From the NCBI RefSeq assembly GCF_000283155.1, contig NW_004454193.1:14394813-14458812 (forward strand): a stretch of 64,000 nt of DNA, in the 5' to 3' direction. Made by a program: the position numbers and the translations under genes. Under the pieces are notes generated by a model that was not told where the DNA came from, did not search any database, and was given only the letters and a program-made list of their open reading frames with translations. Shown here piece after piece: positions 34,428 through 46,174 of the stretch (position 1 is its first letter; the number at the start of each line of letters is the position of its first letter). The stretch is from Ceratotherium simum simum (lineage: Eukaryota > Chordata > Mammalia > Perissodactyla > Rhinocerotidae).

Positions 34428-35504
34428 TATGCTATACTAGCTTCCCAATTTGTAAAGTGAGAAAGTAATAATACTTACCATTAGGCGTATCATGGGAATT
34501 CAATGAGACAAAGCCGGCAATGCTGGTATATAGTAAAAGCTTACTAAATATTAGCCACCATAATAATTATTTACCTCGTTTATCATATGTCAATTAGTTA
34601 CTTAATTCTTCCTAATATGCATTTATTATACCTCTAATAAAGTAACTGGGACTGGAAAAGAAAACCTCATAATGCTCATTAGATTTTGCAGCTAAAGAAC
34701 AGAGACCAAACATACCTGACTCTGATGCTTCCAAATATATTTTGAGTGAAAAAATAGCATCCTGGCCCCCACAAGGAAGTGCCAGGTGGGTTGATAAGGA
34801 GAGGTATGGGAGTTTTCTGAGCATGTCCACAGTCACAGTGCATCTTAGAGAGGACTTTAGTGGAGCCATTTTTTACTTGAATAACGGTGGCAATCAAATC
34901 AATGGGAGTTGATAGTACTGTTGAACGCAGCTCCCTGATGGGTGCCTCCCCCTGACGGCCAGGGCCTTGTGCTATTACTCAGAGAGGGTTGTCTCTAAAT
35001 AATGGCAGAATTTCTTCACTGCCACTACAGGCATATTCTGGATCTCACGTAGCAGTGCTGGAAGCACAGGCAGCAGGCCAATGAGAAGGTGGATCTGGCC
35101 CATTTCTAAGTAGGAGGGAATGCTATGATGAAGTTGGAAATGTTTGGGCTTTAGGAACAAACCTGGACCCTGTATTTGTTTGTTTCTTTTATCACCATCA
35201 AGCTATGTTGTTGGACAACTATACGACCTAGCTAAAACTAGGCTTCTTCATCTGTCAGGTAAAAATAACCATTATATGTTTTAGTATCAATTGCCTCCTA
35301 AAAACATGGTCGATTATCAGTAGCCATTTTTGTTGTTATTGCTATTGTTATTGTTGCTGTTATTAAAATACCTAATACAGAGCCTGACTCTTGATTCAGG
35401 GTCAATAAGGATCACCATTTATGCAAGGACCTTAATATTCAAAGTTTAGATGAAGCAAAGGGATTGGATGATGTTAGCTTTCCCGGAAGCCAAGTTTGAC
35501 TTTG
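34428..35504. other. Unique sequence, no gene seen
   Basis: A possible MIR tail is near 34440-34560 ('tttgtaaagtgagaaagtaa', 'caatgagacaaagccggcaa'). A TTG/TTA-rich simple tract is at 35327-35364. Minus-strand frames at 34612-34869, 34679-34897 and 34975-35160 have no recognised domain. Confidence 0.4.
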
Positions 35505-35695
35505 AGTCAAACTACATGGGTCCGGATATCTGCTGATACTTGTGTGACCTGGAGCCTGTCACAAACTATTAATGCCAGTTGTATCATCTGTAAAATGGTG
35601 ATAAGTCAGAGAGCCGCCATGAGCACCGAAAAAGGTGATCTGATAGATTTCTTACCCAATGCCTAGTACATACTAAATGCTTAGTAAGGTTGCAA
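35505..35695 (+). mobile_element. MIR SINE, plus orientation
   Basis: It shows 'acatgggtccggatatctgc', 'tgtgtgacctggagcctgtc', 'ttgtatcatctgtaaaatgg' and 'caatgcctagtacatactaa' followed by 'atgcttagtaa'. It covers most of the MIR consensus. Confidence 0.82.
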
Positions 35696-35819
35696 TATTA
35701 GAGAGGGATAATAGGAAAAAAGTGAGAATTTAAAATAGTTCCTCTGACTCTATAATCCAAAGTCTTAGCCATTTAACTCTGTGTACACATTTGATGCTCT
35801 GAATCATTATTCAAGCACC

Positions 35820-36028
35820 ACCTTTGTAGTCCATCCAGAAAATTTGATCCTTCAGTACTGATGTTCTCCATGTAGATTTTGGCTCATATGTCTCTGCTCC
35901 CAGGGCAAACAATCACCACCTCTGCTTAAGTACTACATGTCACATTGAATTATAAATAATCTGCCTTTTCATCGAAAACACTAAATTCTGATAGAGATGA
36001 TAACCTGTCTTCTTCATATGCTGAACAG
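35820..36028. repeat. Unassigned duplicated segment, copy B
   Basis: The second copy of the segment at 33705-33930, same orientation, about 2.1 kb downstream. It starts 'cctttgtagtccatccagaa' and ends 'cttcatatgctgaacag'. It has a few short deletions relative to copy A, such as before 'gatccttcag'. Confidence 0.8.
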
Positions 36029-36184
36029 CTAACATAGATCCCAATCATCAATGGGTACTTAATCAATCTATATCATAAAAATGAGTGATTGAATAAATAA
36101 GTGAATGAACAAAGAAACATCTTAATGTTCCTTAACATTATTTTGAAAAGTTATCTTTGCCACATAAACACATCTTTGTTGTTG

Positions 36185-36497
36185 TTAGTGCTGTCTGCTG
36201 ACAAAGGATGCTCTGCTGCTATTCACTGCGTTTTCATGGCCAGTTTTTTTGCAAGCGGGTGGCCAGGTCCTTCTTCCTAGTCTGTCTTAGTCTGGAACTC
36301 CGCTGAGATCTGTCCACCATGGGTGATCCTGCTGATATTTGAAATATCGGTGGCATAGCTTTCAGCATCACAGCAACACGCAGCCTCCACTGTATGACAA
36401 CCAACAGATAGGTGGTGTGGTTCCCTGACCAGGAAATAAACTCAGGCTGCTGTGGTAAGAGCACTGAATCTTAACCACTAGACTACCAGGGCTGGCT
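36185..36497 (-). mobile_element. tRNA-Glu-derived SINE, minus orientation
   Basis: Read on the minus strand, the head at about 36497-36425 ('ccctggtagtctagtggtta', then 'agattcagtgctc', then 'cctggtcaggga') follows a tRNA-Glu, with a worn B box. The body continues to about 36185 with no A-rich tail that I can define. It is a different family from the ERE copies and looks older (few CpG). The 76-codon minus-strand frame at 36234-36464 is part of the SINE. The family name is not certain. Confidence 0.72.
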
Positions 36498-37442
36498 AAG
36501 CATATCTGGTAAACGAGAAATGTAATTCCCATTTACATATAGCAGATCCTCTTAAAATTCTTTGAGTGATGGCTCTAAGAACATGATTCTCTGCCCTCAA
36601 ATCTCTCTTTAGAATTCCACTTTGACAGATAAATTTATTCCAAATATTCCTACAAAATTATCTCCACATCTCTGTTTCTAATCAACCCAAATAAATCCAA
36701 CAATAAAACAAATACAGAATATAAAAAAAGAACAAAAGTATTTCTTAAGTTATTTTCCTACTTTATTTACATATATTATTATTTAGTTGCTTTATTTTCC
36801 AGAATTCTAATTCTTGTTCCATGTTTTTCATTATTTTAAAATAAATAAATGCCCTACTCTGTTTCCACCCTCCCCAGAACTTTCCAAACAGATAATCTTT
36901 TTAAGATATCTGTAATGTCACTTCCTAAGCCCTGATCCAAATCAAATAGACAGAAAATAAGGAGGCAGTCAATGGGACTTAGAAAACATGGCGATTCTGC
37001 AGCAAATCTCCTGGAAACAAACAAACAAACTGGGTAAATGTCTTTGGTTCACTGATTGAAATCCACACTAATGATGACAGTTGAAATGAATGGATACTGA
37101 TGATTGCAAGGGAATTAGGACAAAAGAAGAGAAAAGGGAGGGGGGAGTAAACATGTAAAAACAAGACTCTCAGAGAAAGAAAAACGGAGAAGTATCATTT
37201 CTTAAGCACTTACTACATATTGGCATCATTCTAGTCTTTGAGTATTTAATACACACAAATGAAAATCCAAATAGCGTCATTCTATCTACCCACTGCCTCA
37301 AAATGTATATCCCACAACAGGTAACTACTGTTGAACTGTTAACTAAAACAACCTTGTCTATTTTTTCCTATGACTTTGTTTCATTTGCTTTTCCTGTTCC
37401 CTCTACTGTGACTGATGTTCTCTGCCTCTATCTGCTTCATTC
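36498..37442. other. Unique AT-rich sequence, no gene seen
   Basis: AT-rich, with A-runs and an 'acaaacaaacaaac' tract at 37018-37030. A worn MIR-like piece may lie at 37195-37290 ('ttcttaagcacttactacat'). No exon was recognised. Confidence 0.35.
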
Positions 37443-37680
37443 TTTTTTTTTTTTTATGTGAGGAAGATCAGCCCTGAGCTAACATCCATGCAAATCCTCC
37501 TCTTTTTGCTGAGGAAGGCTGGCCCTGAGCTAACATCTGTGCCGATCTTCCTAAACTTTATATGGGATGCTGCCACAGCATGGCCTGACAAGCGGTGCAT
37601 CAGTGCGTGCTCAGGATCCGAACCCAGGCCACCAGCAGCGGAGGGGGCGCGCTTAAACGCTACGCCATGGGGCCGGCCCC
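37443..37680 (-). mobile_element. ERE SINE with mixed head and tail, minus strand
   Basis: In minus orientation it has a T-run, the ERE1-type paired 'gctaacatc' blocks and 'actttatatgggatgctgcc'. Its tRNA-like head ('ggatccgaacccaggccacc', then 'agcagcgga') follows the ERE2-type copies at 10846 and 44878. The nine or so bases that separate the two halves of the head in the ERE1-type copies are absent. The GGCCGGCCC complement is at 37671-37679. The flanking duplication is degenerate. A 122-codon frame from 37458 is built mostly from this repeat. Confidence 0.9.
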
Positions 37681-37889
37681 ACCATTGCTTTATTTTTCAC
37701 TCACATTTCCTTATACTTAAAACCTCAACTCAGGGATCAAGTCTTCCAGAAAATCTTGCCTGTCCAATCCCCTGTCCACATCCAGTGCCTTCCTATGTAT
37801 CTGTTTTGTTGCATTTACTTGTTTAGGTCTGTCTTTCCAGCCAACAACAAATGATAGCTGAATAAATAAAATAAAGGTTGGATGGATGG

Positions 37890-38045
37890 TCTCATTTTAA
37901 CCTACATAGACAACCTATAAAATAAGCGTTATCCTCTGATCTTACACACGGTAAATAAATTGTCAAATACCCAGAGTATCAGTGTCAGCTCCAGGATTCA
38001 AAGCCATATCTATCATCCTTATGATCCATGCTCTTGCCACTCGGC
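37890..38045 (-). mobile_element. MIR SINE, minus orientation
   Basis: Reversed MIR text: 'acctataaaataagcgttat', 'acggtaaataaattgtcaaa', 'gtcagctccaggattcaaag' and 'gatccatgctcttgccact'. Confidence 0.72.
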
Positions 38046-38464
38046 AACATTATAACAGTTTAATTAAAATATAACCTCACAAATGGGAAAATGGTTATTG
38101 TTTGGGATGGATAGTTACACCAGAAAACAATATGGATCTGACAAATAAAATTAGGATAACTTCTGCAGACTTAATGAGAAAAAGCAAGAGAAAGAAAGGA
38201 AATAAACATTTCTGATTGATCAGAGAAGTGAAAATACATTCTGTGCAATGAAATCTGTGTTCTTTGTACATGCCAGGAAGATATGTGAGAAAGAAAAAAA
38301 AAAGCCATAATCCATCCAAAATGTTATAAAGTCTCTCTTGTGCCCCTATTAATAGAACTCATAGATGAAAGCAAAAGAGCAATGATCTTGGATCCAGGCA
38401 AAATGAATCCGTTTCTCAGATCTGATGAGCACAGCAAAACTGGCATTTTTAACATCATGGCATT

Positions 38465-38630
38465 AGAGATGTTACTTAGACTGTCTAGGCTTAGTTTTCA
38501 CATCTGAAAATTGGAAATCATGATATCAATGTCATAGAGCTATTGTAAATTACATAATTAATATAAAACACCCATCACAGTATCTGCCACATACTAAATA
38601 CTCAATATGAGATGATGATAATTATCATAA
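38465..38630 (+). mobile_element. MIR SINE, plus orientation
   Basis: It shows 'gatgttacttagactgtcta', 'ggcttagttttcacatctga', 'gtcatagagctattgtaaat' and 'cagtatctgccacatactaa' followed by 'atactcaata'. Confidence 0.8.
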
Positions 38631-39214
38631 GGATGGCTAAGTCAGGCCGTCTTAACTTGTGAGCTACAATATCTTTGGGTGAATATGTGTTTCATACTCA
38701 AAGGACTATAGGGAGGATCCTAAATGATGATGAATTCCTTTCACGGCATGATATACATATACAGGATAATGAAATTCTTGATGTACAGCACTTAAGATTA
38801 TAATGACTTTCTGCTTTTGTTAAGAAAGCCAGTGGGCCAGGGAACCAGGAAGGTTTCATTTCTGCCTTGGCCTATCAACACCCTCTTACCACGAAAAAGG
38901 AGGTTCAAGCACAGGGGACAAAACCAAAGGGAAAATACAGCACTATTTCATTATTATTATTAGATAGGCTTATTGTCCAGACTCTAGCACAACACCCTCT
39001 GAAAGTGAGCAGCTGGCCTAATTGTAACCCTAAAAAGAAAGGAGTTCTCCTTCCTTCTACATCCAAATCATACCAGCAAATGGCTGCTTAAAATCTCAGA
39101 GAGCATGCTTGTATATCTGAAGAAAAGAGCCAAGGGAAAGCAAAGCCAACTGTCCTTCTTGATGTCTCATCCCTTTGGTTTACCTTCTTATTGATCTTCC
39201 TAACACATTGTCCA
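38631..39214. other. Unique sequence, no gene seen
   Basis: The plus-strand frame at 38867-39091 (74 codons, Lys- and Gln-rich) has no recognised domain. Nothing else was seen. Confidence 0.35.
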
Positions 39215-39640
39215 AAGATTAGATTCTCTGGGAAGCCAATGCTGAGACAGAGTTAGGAGTATAAGGCGTTTATTAGGGAGTCACCCTGTGAAAGGAAATG
39301 GGAGGAAGTACGAGTGCGTGGGGGGATGGAGGGGTTGTAGGATTGAAAGGCAGACATGACCAAGTCCCTGGCAACCCAATGAGGAAATCTGGATTGAAGA
39401 TTACCCATCAGAGGAATCCCATATTGAGTGGAAATGGTCCACTGCCTTGCTCAATAATGGGCTAGAGACCACATGAGTGTGACCTAGGCTAAAGAGTTGC
39501 TGAAACAGACCTTGAAAATGCTACCAAATAAAGTCTGTCAGCTACCACACTCCATGCAGATAGAGGACATCAGTCTTTTCTTGAAGAGGAATCCAAGTAG
39601 TACATCTCAATACCTGCAGTACAAATAATGATCTGGTGTA
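39215..39640 (-). mobile_element. Possible old LTR-like repeat, minus orientation
   Basis: It starts 'gattctctgggaagccaatg' and has 'ggcgtttattagggagtcac' and 'cctgtgaaaggaaatgggag'. This resembles the 3' edge of a reversed mammalian LTR ('...tttattggggagt...'). The rest is too worn for assignment. Confidence 0.4.
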
Positions 39641-42600
39641 CCACAACACAATACAGTCAGAGGCCTAGCATGTGAAACCTCAAAATTTATACTTGTTCTT
39701 CTAGTAGAAAAACTAGTCAATTGAGGGACAGAAATTTTGTTTCTTCTCTTCACCTCATAAAATGATGACCATGATAATGATGATGATCAGTCAATTCTAG
39801 AGCAACTTCATTTGCTCTATACTTTGTGCTTCTGCCAGAGGACATTGCTATGTACTTTTAAAGTACTAATAGGATAAAATAAATTTAAAAAAAGAAGAAA
39901 TTAAATTATTGTATATTGGGAAGCTGAATATTAATAGGAAAATAAACAAAAGATCACGGCATTAATTCTACTCTGACACAATTTTTGAGATCATTCCTGG
40001 GGCGGATCTTTTCTCCAGGGGTTAGTAGGTATAAGAGAATGAATGAAAAGCTGTAGTACACTAGATAATTTGGAATAAGAAATTCAAATATTCAGTGAAC
40101 ATGAACTGTTCCAATTAAGTTGTATATTTAATCATCTGCATACTTTCTTGAAATAGAATGTTTAAGCCTCTTTCCTCCAAAAAAAGAAAAAAAGCAATTT
40201 TCCTCAGAAACCCACTAAAGCCTGAACTGAAATATGAGGAGGCCATTCAGTCATGAATTCTACCAGACAGAGAGACAAATAGTCCCACATAGTTTCATTT
40301 AATCAACTAGACCCATTTGAGAAATGTGGGGTTGGGGCACTAAGTCAAGTTGGAGATTGCACATGTCAGCGGAGTTAATGGCCTTTCTATTTTGAGAAAT
40401 TGCCATGGGGACAGAATTATATTTAAACTTGTAGCTGGGTTAAGTAGGAAAGCATTTAATTTAGCATATTCCATATTACCCAAGTGCACACTGGAAGAAT
40501 CATCTCGTTGATCAACATTTCACTGAGCACCTATTGTATATCAGGTAGAATGCTAGACCAGGGAGCTCAAAGGGAGGTGTCAATAAATTAAAAGAATTAG
40601 TGCTAAGATATGACTCACATGACTCACTGATCAGTTAGCTAAGGCTGATTCACACCCATTGCCTAAAAGCTTTCCAATAAAACGCCCATGAAAAGAAGCC
40701 TGATTCTTCCAAATTTACAGCAATGTTGAGAAGTATGCAAATTGTTCAGATATCTTTGAGAGAATTACCATGAGTTACAGTGTGGAGGGACTCAATTGAG
40801 AAGAAATCAGAGGTTGAACAGATTCGTGGTCTACCAACCGGAAAGTCCATCAATAAAGTACTCCCTTCCACCCAGCCAACACATACTCTATTCCTTTCCT
40901 TCTGTTTCATTGTGGAAACTACTAAGTTAAGGTCTAGGAGAGAGAAAGGAGTGAAGGTTGGGTGCTACATTCTGAAATGTGAAGTCAGATAGACTTTGCA
41001 AATAGAAAGGGAGAATCAGGTAATGGAGAAGATGTGGGAATTGTATTTCCTTGTATTTTCTTGTAGGTAGAGAGGAACCATGAACAGTTTCAAATTATAA
41101 AGAAAAAAATCCCATCCATTCATTCCTGAGTTCTATCAGGAAGAGATATCAACAGACACACAGCTACTGCCATCCACACATCCCCAATTAGAAGGACCAG
41201 AGCAAATTCTTACTGAAGCCCAACAGAGCCTTACCTGACTTTGTGAAGGAAATCTACACAAGCTACCTTATAACTAAACATCTGAAAAATGCATTCTAAA
41301 GACCTAGATGTTTAGAAATGAGGCATAAAAGGGAGAAACGCACCCTTAACTCAAACAGTGAACAAACAACTGCACGTCACACACACACACCTTATGTACC
41401 ATGTATGAAAAACAGGTTTAGCTCGAAAAATAACGTTTTCCAAATAACAAAAAGTTGAACTTTATTAGAAATTAGGGAATTGCTAAATAAGACATTTCTC
41501 ACCTAGCACATAAGCAAATACATACATTTTAAAGACAATACTTCAGTCATACATTTTGAAGCCATTGCTCTCACAGAGCAGGAGTTTTGGGTCTTGAAGG
41601 ATGAGTTAATATCCATTAAGAAATAAAGGTATGAAAATACATACCAAGAAGAGGAAACAGCATCTGAAAAAGGATTGAATCCTGAACAAACTTGACATTT
41701 TCTAAAACAAACAAACCAACAAAAAAACAAAAGTCATAATGCCTGGAGGGAGAGCTGTGTGGTGGTGGTGCTAAGAAATGAAGGGAGCCACGTAATGAGA
41801 GAGTGGGAGCCAATTCAGAGCCTCGGAATTGAAGTTGCAGAGTGTGGGTCTTATCTTGCAGGCCATGAGGAACCACCAGAGCTCTGGGCACTATCTTCTT
41901 GGAGCTCTGGTTAGAGGGATTTCTTGCAAATGTTGCCAGAGTGGCCTATATATACATAGAACTGGAAGTCAAGGAGACTGCAGTCAAGAGAGGGGATGGG
42001 AGATACGCAGGACCATACAATGAGATACTGATTTTGTTGCCAAGGGAAAATCCATACCACACATTGCTACAATATGCATAATCATCCTTAAAAAGAACTA
42101 TTGCTGCCTACAAAGGCATCTGAAACAGTGCAAAAGTCTGTGGAGTTGTTTTTTTTTTTATTTTATGCAAATACATTTTTCTTTCTTTTCTCAATCTGTT
42201 CCCATCTGTCCTTTTAAAGAATACTCTGCAAAAAATTTTTTTAAGTAAAAAAAAAAATTGGAACAAGCACCTGGTCATTTGTATCAATTATCGAGTACTT
42301 TGGATGTTTTCCATGAATAACACTCAGAATGGATTGTTCTCTAAAGGTTTTGTAATTATACTGTTTATCAATACTGAGTCCGTCACACAGGCTTACTGTG
42401 AAAGGACAAGGATTAAAAATGTGACCTGGGCTAGAGTCTGAGACCTAGAGAAGCTGTAGCCAAGGGGCACAGACTTGACAACAATAAACCTGAGACTGAG
42501 TTAGGTCCCTGCCACTTGTTGACGGTGAGAACTTAGTCTACGATAGACTTTCAGCTTTCTCGACTAAACACCTCTGCTAAGGCAGACTCCCCAGCAGCTG

Positions 42601-42789
42601 CACTGGTGTTTATAAATATGTATATAATAAAAACCACACAGTTATAGAAGACTAGATTAGAATTAGACCTTTATCACAGGAATGATCTAAACATACATGG
42701 AATATTATATGTAACACGCCTTGCATCGTGCCTGGAACAAGGTAGGTGGTTAATAAATGTTTGTTACCATCTCTTACCATTACTACCCT
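39641..42789. other. Mostly unique sequence, no gene seen
   Basis: An ATG/GAT-rich patch lies at 39763-39789. Old dispersed-repeat fragments may lie near 40518-40610 ('ctgagcacctattgtatatc') and 41740-41935 ('gcaggccatgaggaaccacc'). T- and A-runs are at 42150-42160 and 42248-42259. Frames at 40780-40992, 41503-41730, 41616-41891 and 41829-42081 have no recognised domains and look like chance. Confidence 0.35.
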
Positions 42790-42910
42790 ACCCCCAGTCC
42801 CTTAAAACTATGAGCTCCTTATGGGCAGAGGATTCATCTTTATCTGTGAGCTCATCACTTAGCATCTTATCGCAGGCAATGGAATTCCTCAGTAACTGCT
42901 CCTCAATGTA
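42790..42910 (+). mobile_element. L2 LINE 3' tail
   Basis: Typical L2 end text: 'actatgagctccttatgggc', 'agaggattcatctttatctg' and a worn 'agtaactgctcctcaatg'. Confidence 0.6.
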
Positions 42911-43069
42911 ACAGCTCTCTCTGCTCATTTCTCTCATCTGTAAAGTCACCAGGGACAACATTCTTCCTGAACTTGAACTGAGGATTTCATATGATATCTG
43001 TTAGGCATGTGAAACATTCATGGTCAACATTCAATAAATGTTAACCATTACACTATATATAGGGGCAGT

Positions 43070-43300
43070 GTGGTGCCAGAGTTAGGCACATGCTCTTAAG
43101 AACTATACTGTTAAATACTAGCTGTGTGACTTTGGACAAATTATTTTAATGCTTTATGCCTCCATTCTTCATCTGAAAAGGGGTTGATAATAGTATGTAT
43201 ATGATAGGACTGTTGGGCTTAATAAATTAGTTAACATAAGCAAAGCACTTAAAACAATGTTTGACATACAGTAAGCACTATTTAATATCTGCTATTTTAT
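43070..43300 (+). mobile_element. MIR SINE, plus orientation
   Basis: Nearly the whole element is present: 'ggggcagtgtggtgccagag', 'tagctgtgtgactttggaca', 'gcctccattcttcatctgaa', 'ggggttgataatagtatgta' and 'catacagtaagcactattta'. Confidence 0.88.
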
Positions 43301-44044
43301 TATAACTCTCCCTTCAGAGATAAATAAATAAGATATCAAAAGACACACAACCCATTCTTGTCATCCCTATTATTTCAGACCCTACAATGGAGGGAGAGAG
43401 GGGTATTTCTTTAGGGCTGGCTGCTCCAATCACCAGCTGTTACTCTGTTAAGAAAGATCTCCTGTGAAACTTGTTTCGAACACTTGATGACCCCAGAAGA
43501 TATTTGCCTTCTGCTGCCTTGGGCTTTCACAACTGTTCAGATCTCGCCTCTGCCTTCCCTTCCTCTCTTCCTTGTCAGCTGTCGCCTTTGGATTCCAGGC
43601 TGGAGCCAATGTCAGTCACTTTGGCAAACTTGAGTGCTGCTGTGGGCTGCACTTTGAACCCCTTCCAGCAAGCTCATGGTGTTCATCTGTGCAGAGAGAA
43701 GGAGTCTGCCCAAAGAATTTTCAACACTTGATGGTTTCCAAGCATTTCCCTTGTGTCTTTGTGCATCTCTATTTCAGATTCCTATGTCAGAAAGTTGACA
43801 TTGTTTGAATTGGTAGTAAAATGTTCCTTTTGGTGTGGCACGTTTAAGGATAAAATTTCAAATCTTGGCACAGGGTGTTTTGACTGAGTGATACCAAAGC
43901 AGGTTTAATCCTGTGAGTTTTTTGGCAATGTTACGCAGTCGTCTTACTCTGTTCGAGATATGTTTTAGGGGTTGTCATCTCTTGAGAGAGATCTATAGGT
44001 CTAGGCCCCACTACTTTCTAGCTATGGACTGGTTATTTCAGGAC
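43301..44044. other. Unique sequence with open frames, no gene called
   Basis: Overlapping plus-strand frames (43471-43731, 86 codons; 43572-43808, 78 codons) are rich in Ser, Leu and Cys and show no known domain. There is no support for splicing or a promoter. The segment is locally more GC-rich than its surroundings. Confidence 0.3.
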
Positions 44045-44460
44045 TTATTGATTCACAAATTCAGCAAATATTTATTCAATGCCAAATATGGGTCAAATAC
44101 TTTGTTTTTGTGCCTCGTTGCATCCCCAATACTCACACATAATCCCCATGCTCTCTACATTTCAGTGGGACTAGATAAACACTATCAACATGGTACAAAC
44201 GTGTAAGTGTAACTTGAGATACGTCACAGCCAAAGGAACATGGGCTATGAAAGCAGAGAATAAGCCTGCCTGAATATGAGGATGGTAGAGAAGACACCTT
44301 GAAGAACCTGTGAAATCTGAGTATGAATTCACAATAGGAAAGAGAAAGTGCTCCAGCGAGAGGAGACAGATGTGCAAATGCGCAAAGGCAGAGTTGCTGG
44401 AAGGAGTATGGTCTGTCTCAGGATCTAAAAGCTCAGTGAAGGAGGACCAAAAATCCATCT
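44045..44460 (+). mobile_element. Ancient mammalian dispersed repeat
   Basis: It starts 'attcacaaattcagcaaata' and 'tttattcaatgccaaatatg', and continues with 'ggactagataaacactatca', 'cagatgtgcaaatgcgcaaa' and 'ggcagagttgctggaaggag'. This is the same general repeat type as 7955-8960. Name not assigned. Confidence 0.45.
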
Positions 44461-44862
44461 ATGGAACTGAGCATCATGGAGGTCAAGACTAAAGCAAGGA
44501 ACCTTCTCGAATCCAGACTAATAAAATGACTCTTTAACTCCTGTTAGATTACCAGTTCCCTTTGTGAATTCTTTAAACAATAGAATCTTGGTGGAGGAAG
44601 AGTTGTTTCTTGAGACCATGCAAATCCTCCTACATTGTTTGCTTCTGTGCATCCAATTCTCCCCACCCACCACCCCCACTCTGCAGTAAACTGCTGCTGG
44701 TTCGGAATTCCTAAAACATATTTTACTCTATTTCCTGGATCAATGGATGCTGTTTATATTCTTGTAGTTATGCTAAATTATTTCCAGTCTAGCCCCAACC
44801 AACCTTCACTATTCTCTTGTGGTGGGGGTGAGGGAGACTTGCTTAAACTAGCTGGCTTCCTC
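44461..44862. other. Unique sequence, no gene seen
   Basis: The 102-codon plus-strand frame from 44635 runs into the ERE and is not a gene. No repeat was recognised outside it. Confidence 0.35.
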
Positions 44863-44877
44863 TCCCTACAGTATTTT

Positions 44878-45087
44878 TTTTTTTTAAAGATTTTATTTAT
44901 TTATTTTCCCCCCAAAGCCCCAGTAGATAGTTGTATGTCATAGTTGCACATCCGTCTAGTTGCTGTATGTGGGACACGGCCTCAGCATGGTCAGAGAAGT
45001 GGTGTGTCAGTGTGCACCCGGGATCCGAACCCAGGCCGCCAGCAGCGGAGCGTGCACACTTAACCGCTAAGCCACGGAGCCGGCCCC
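44878..45087 (-). mobile_element. ERE2-type SINE with a perfect 15-bp duplication
   Basis: In minus orientation: a T-run, 'aaagattttatttatttatt', 'cagtagatagttgtatgtca', 'gttgctgtatgtgggacacg', the B-box complement 'ggatccgaacc' and the complement of the GGCCGGC head near 45078-45086. The direct repeats 'tccctacagtatttt' at 44863-44877 and 45088-45102 match at all 15 positions. This is the clearest target-site duplication in the window and suggests a fairly recent insertion. Confidence 0.97.
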
Positions 45088-45102
45088 TCCCTACAGTATT
45101 TT

Positions 45103-46174
45103 ATTTGCTGCTGATCCATGGATCTTAGCTCACAACCACTTGATGTATTCTTCATTCTCATTTCAGTCCGTATGATACCATGGTCCAACTTTTACCCCTA
45201 TCCCTCCAAGAATAATAGCAAGGAGTCATTGACCATTCTTCTGAATTGCTTAAATATTTAATTTTATGTTCAGATCATTTTGTCCCTATTCAATATGTTA
45301 TTCAAATACAAGCGTCACATATTTCATTTTGTATTAGCCACAGTACATAGTCTCACATTTTTCTGTTTGGAAATGAGCAAGATAGCTACAGATGGGGAAG
45401 TTGAAGTCGTCCCTTCCACAAAAGACATGAAAATTGAGAAAGTATCCATCACTAAGAGATTACAGTCAAGGTAAATGAGACGCTTAAGACTCTCTATAAG
45501 GTGTGTTTTCAGAAACTCAGTCCCGACTCAGTTACTAAACCTCATACACTAAAAATCATAATCTTTGAGGATTAAGAGCTTTCCCAGTGATCATAAGTTT
45601 TAGTTACCAAATATAAAGTATACAAAATATCAGCACTCAGTCTTGGTTAGGTTTAGTCAAAGCACAGTGCTTCCTGGAGCGTCTAACAAAGGATTCAGCA
45701 CAGGTCTTTAGAGACTCCACAGAAAGGAATAAATATCCCACATTACAAACTTCTCGTTCTAATCATCTTAAGCCAACCACACGGACCATTTGAATAAAGT
45801 ACTTTTGACTTGGAGAACCTTAAGCAGAAACCTTTTACATTTGGACTTTAGTGAGCAAACCAGAAAATAAGGTGTAGTATCCCATCCCTTTCACCTTGTC
45901 TCAGTCATAGATCAGGACATTTCCCACAGTTGACACTATCTTTAGATTATGGGTTTTCTGAAGTATAAAAGGTTGTCAATAGTAGCAGAAGCTTTCTCTG
46001 AAGTAATCCTGATTACTTCTGGTTCCCCTAATATCTTATTGAAGCTCCCCAAAAAGTCAGATCTCCAGTCCTTCAGAGTCAAGAGGCATCCAGTGCAAAA
46101 ATATTTGTCGGTGCACTTGCATATGTGTTCACAGCTCTGCTAACTCTCATTGCAGGTGGGGAGAGGGAAAGGCA
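45103..46174. other. Unique sequence, no gene seen
   Basis: Plus-strand frames of about 64 codons at 45280-45474 and 45949-46143 have no recognised domain. A 36-37 bp motif at 45604-45640 recurs at 46695-46731 (see findings). Confidence 0.35.

Noticed and set aside
36234..36464. A 76-codon basic minus-strand frame
   Set aside because: It lies entirely in the tRNA-Glu-derived SINE.
36425..36497. A tRNA-Glu gene on the minus strand
   Set aside because: The B box is degraded, the cloverleaf is mutated and the sequence continues into a SINE body, so it is a tRNA-derived SINE head and not a functional tRNA.
37458..37826. A 122-codon plus-strand frame
   Set aside because: Most of it is translation of the ERE at 37443-37680. 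The same peptide words appear in frames through the other ERE copies, so it is repeat-derived and not a gene.
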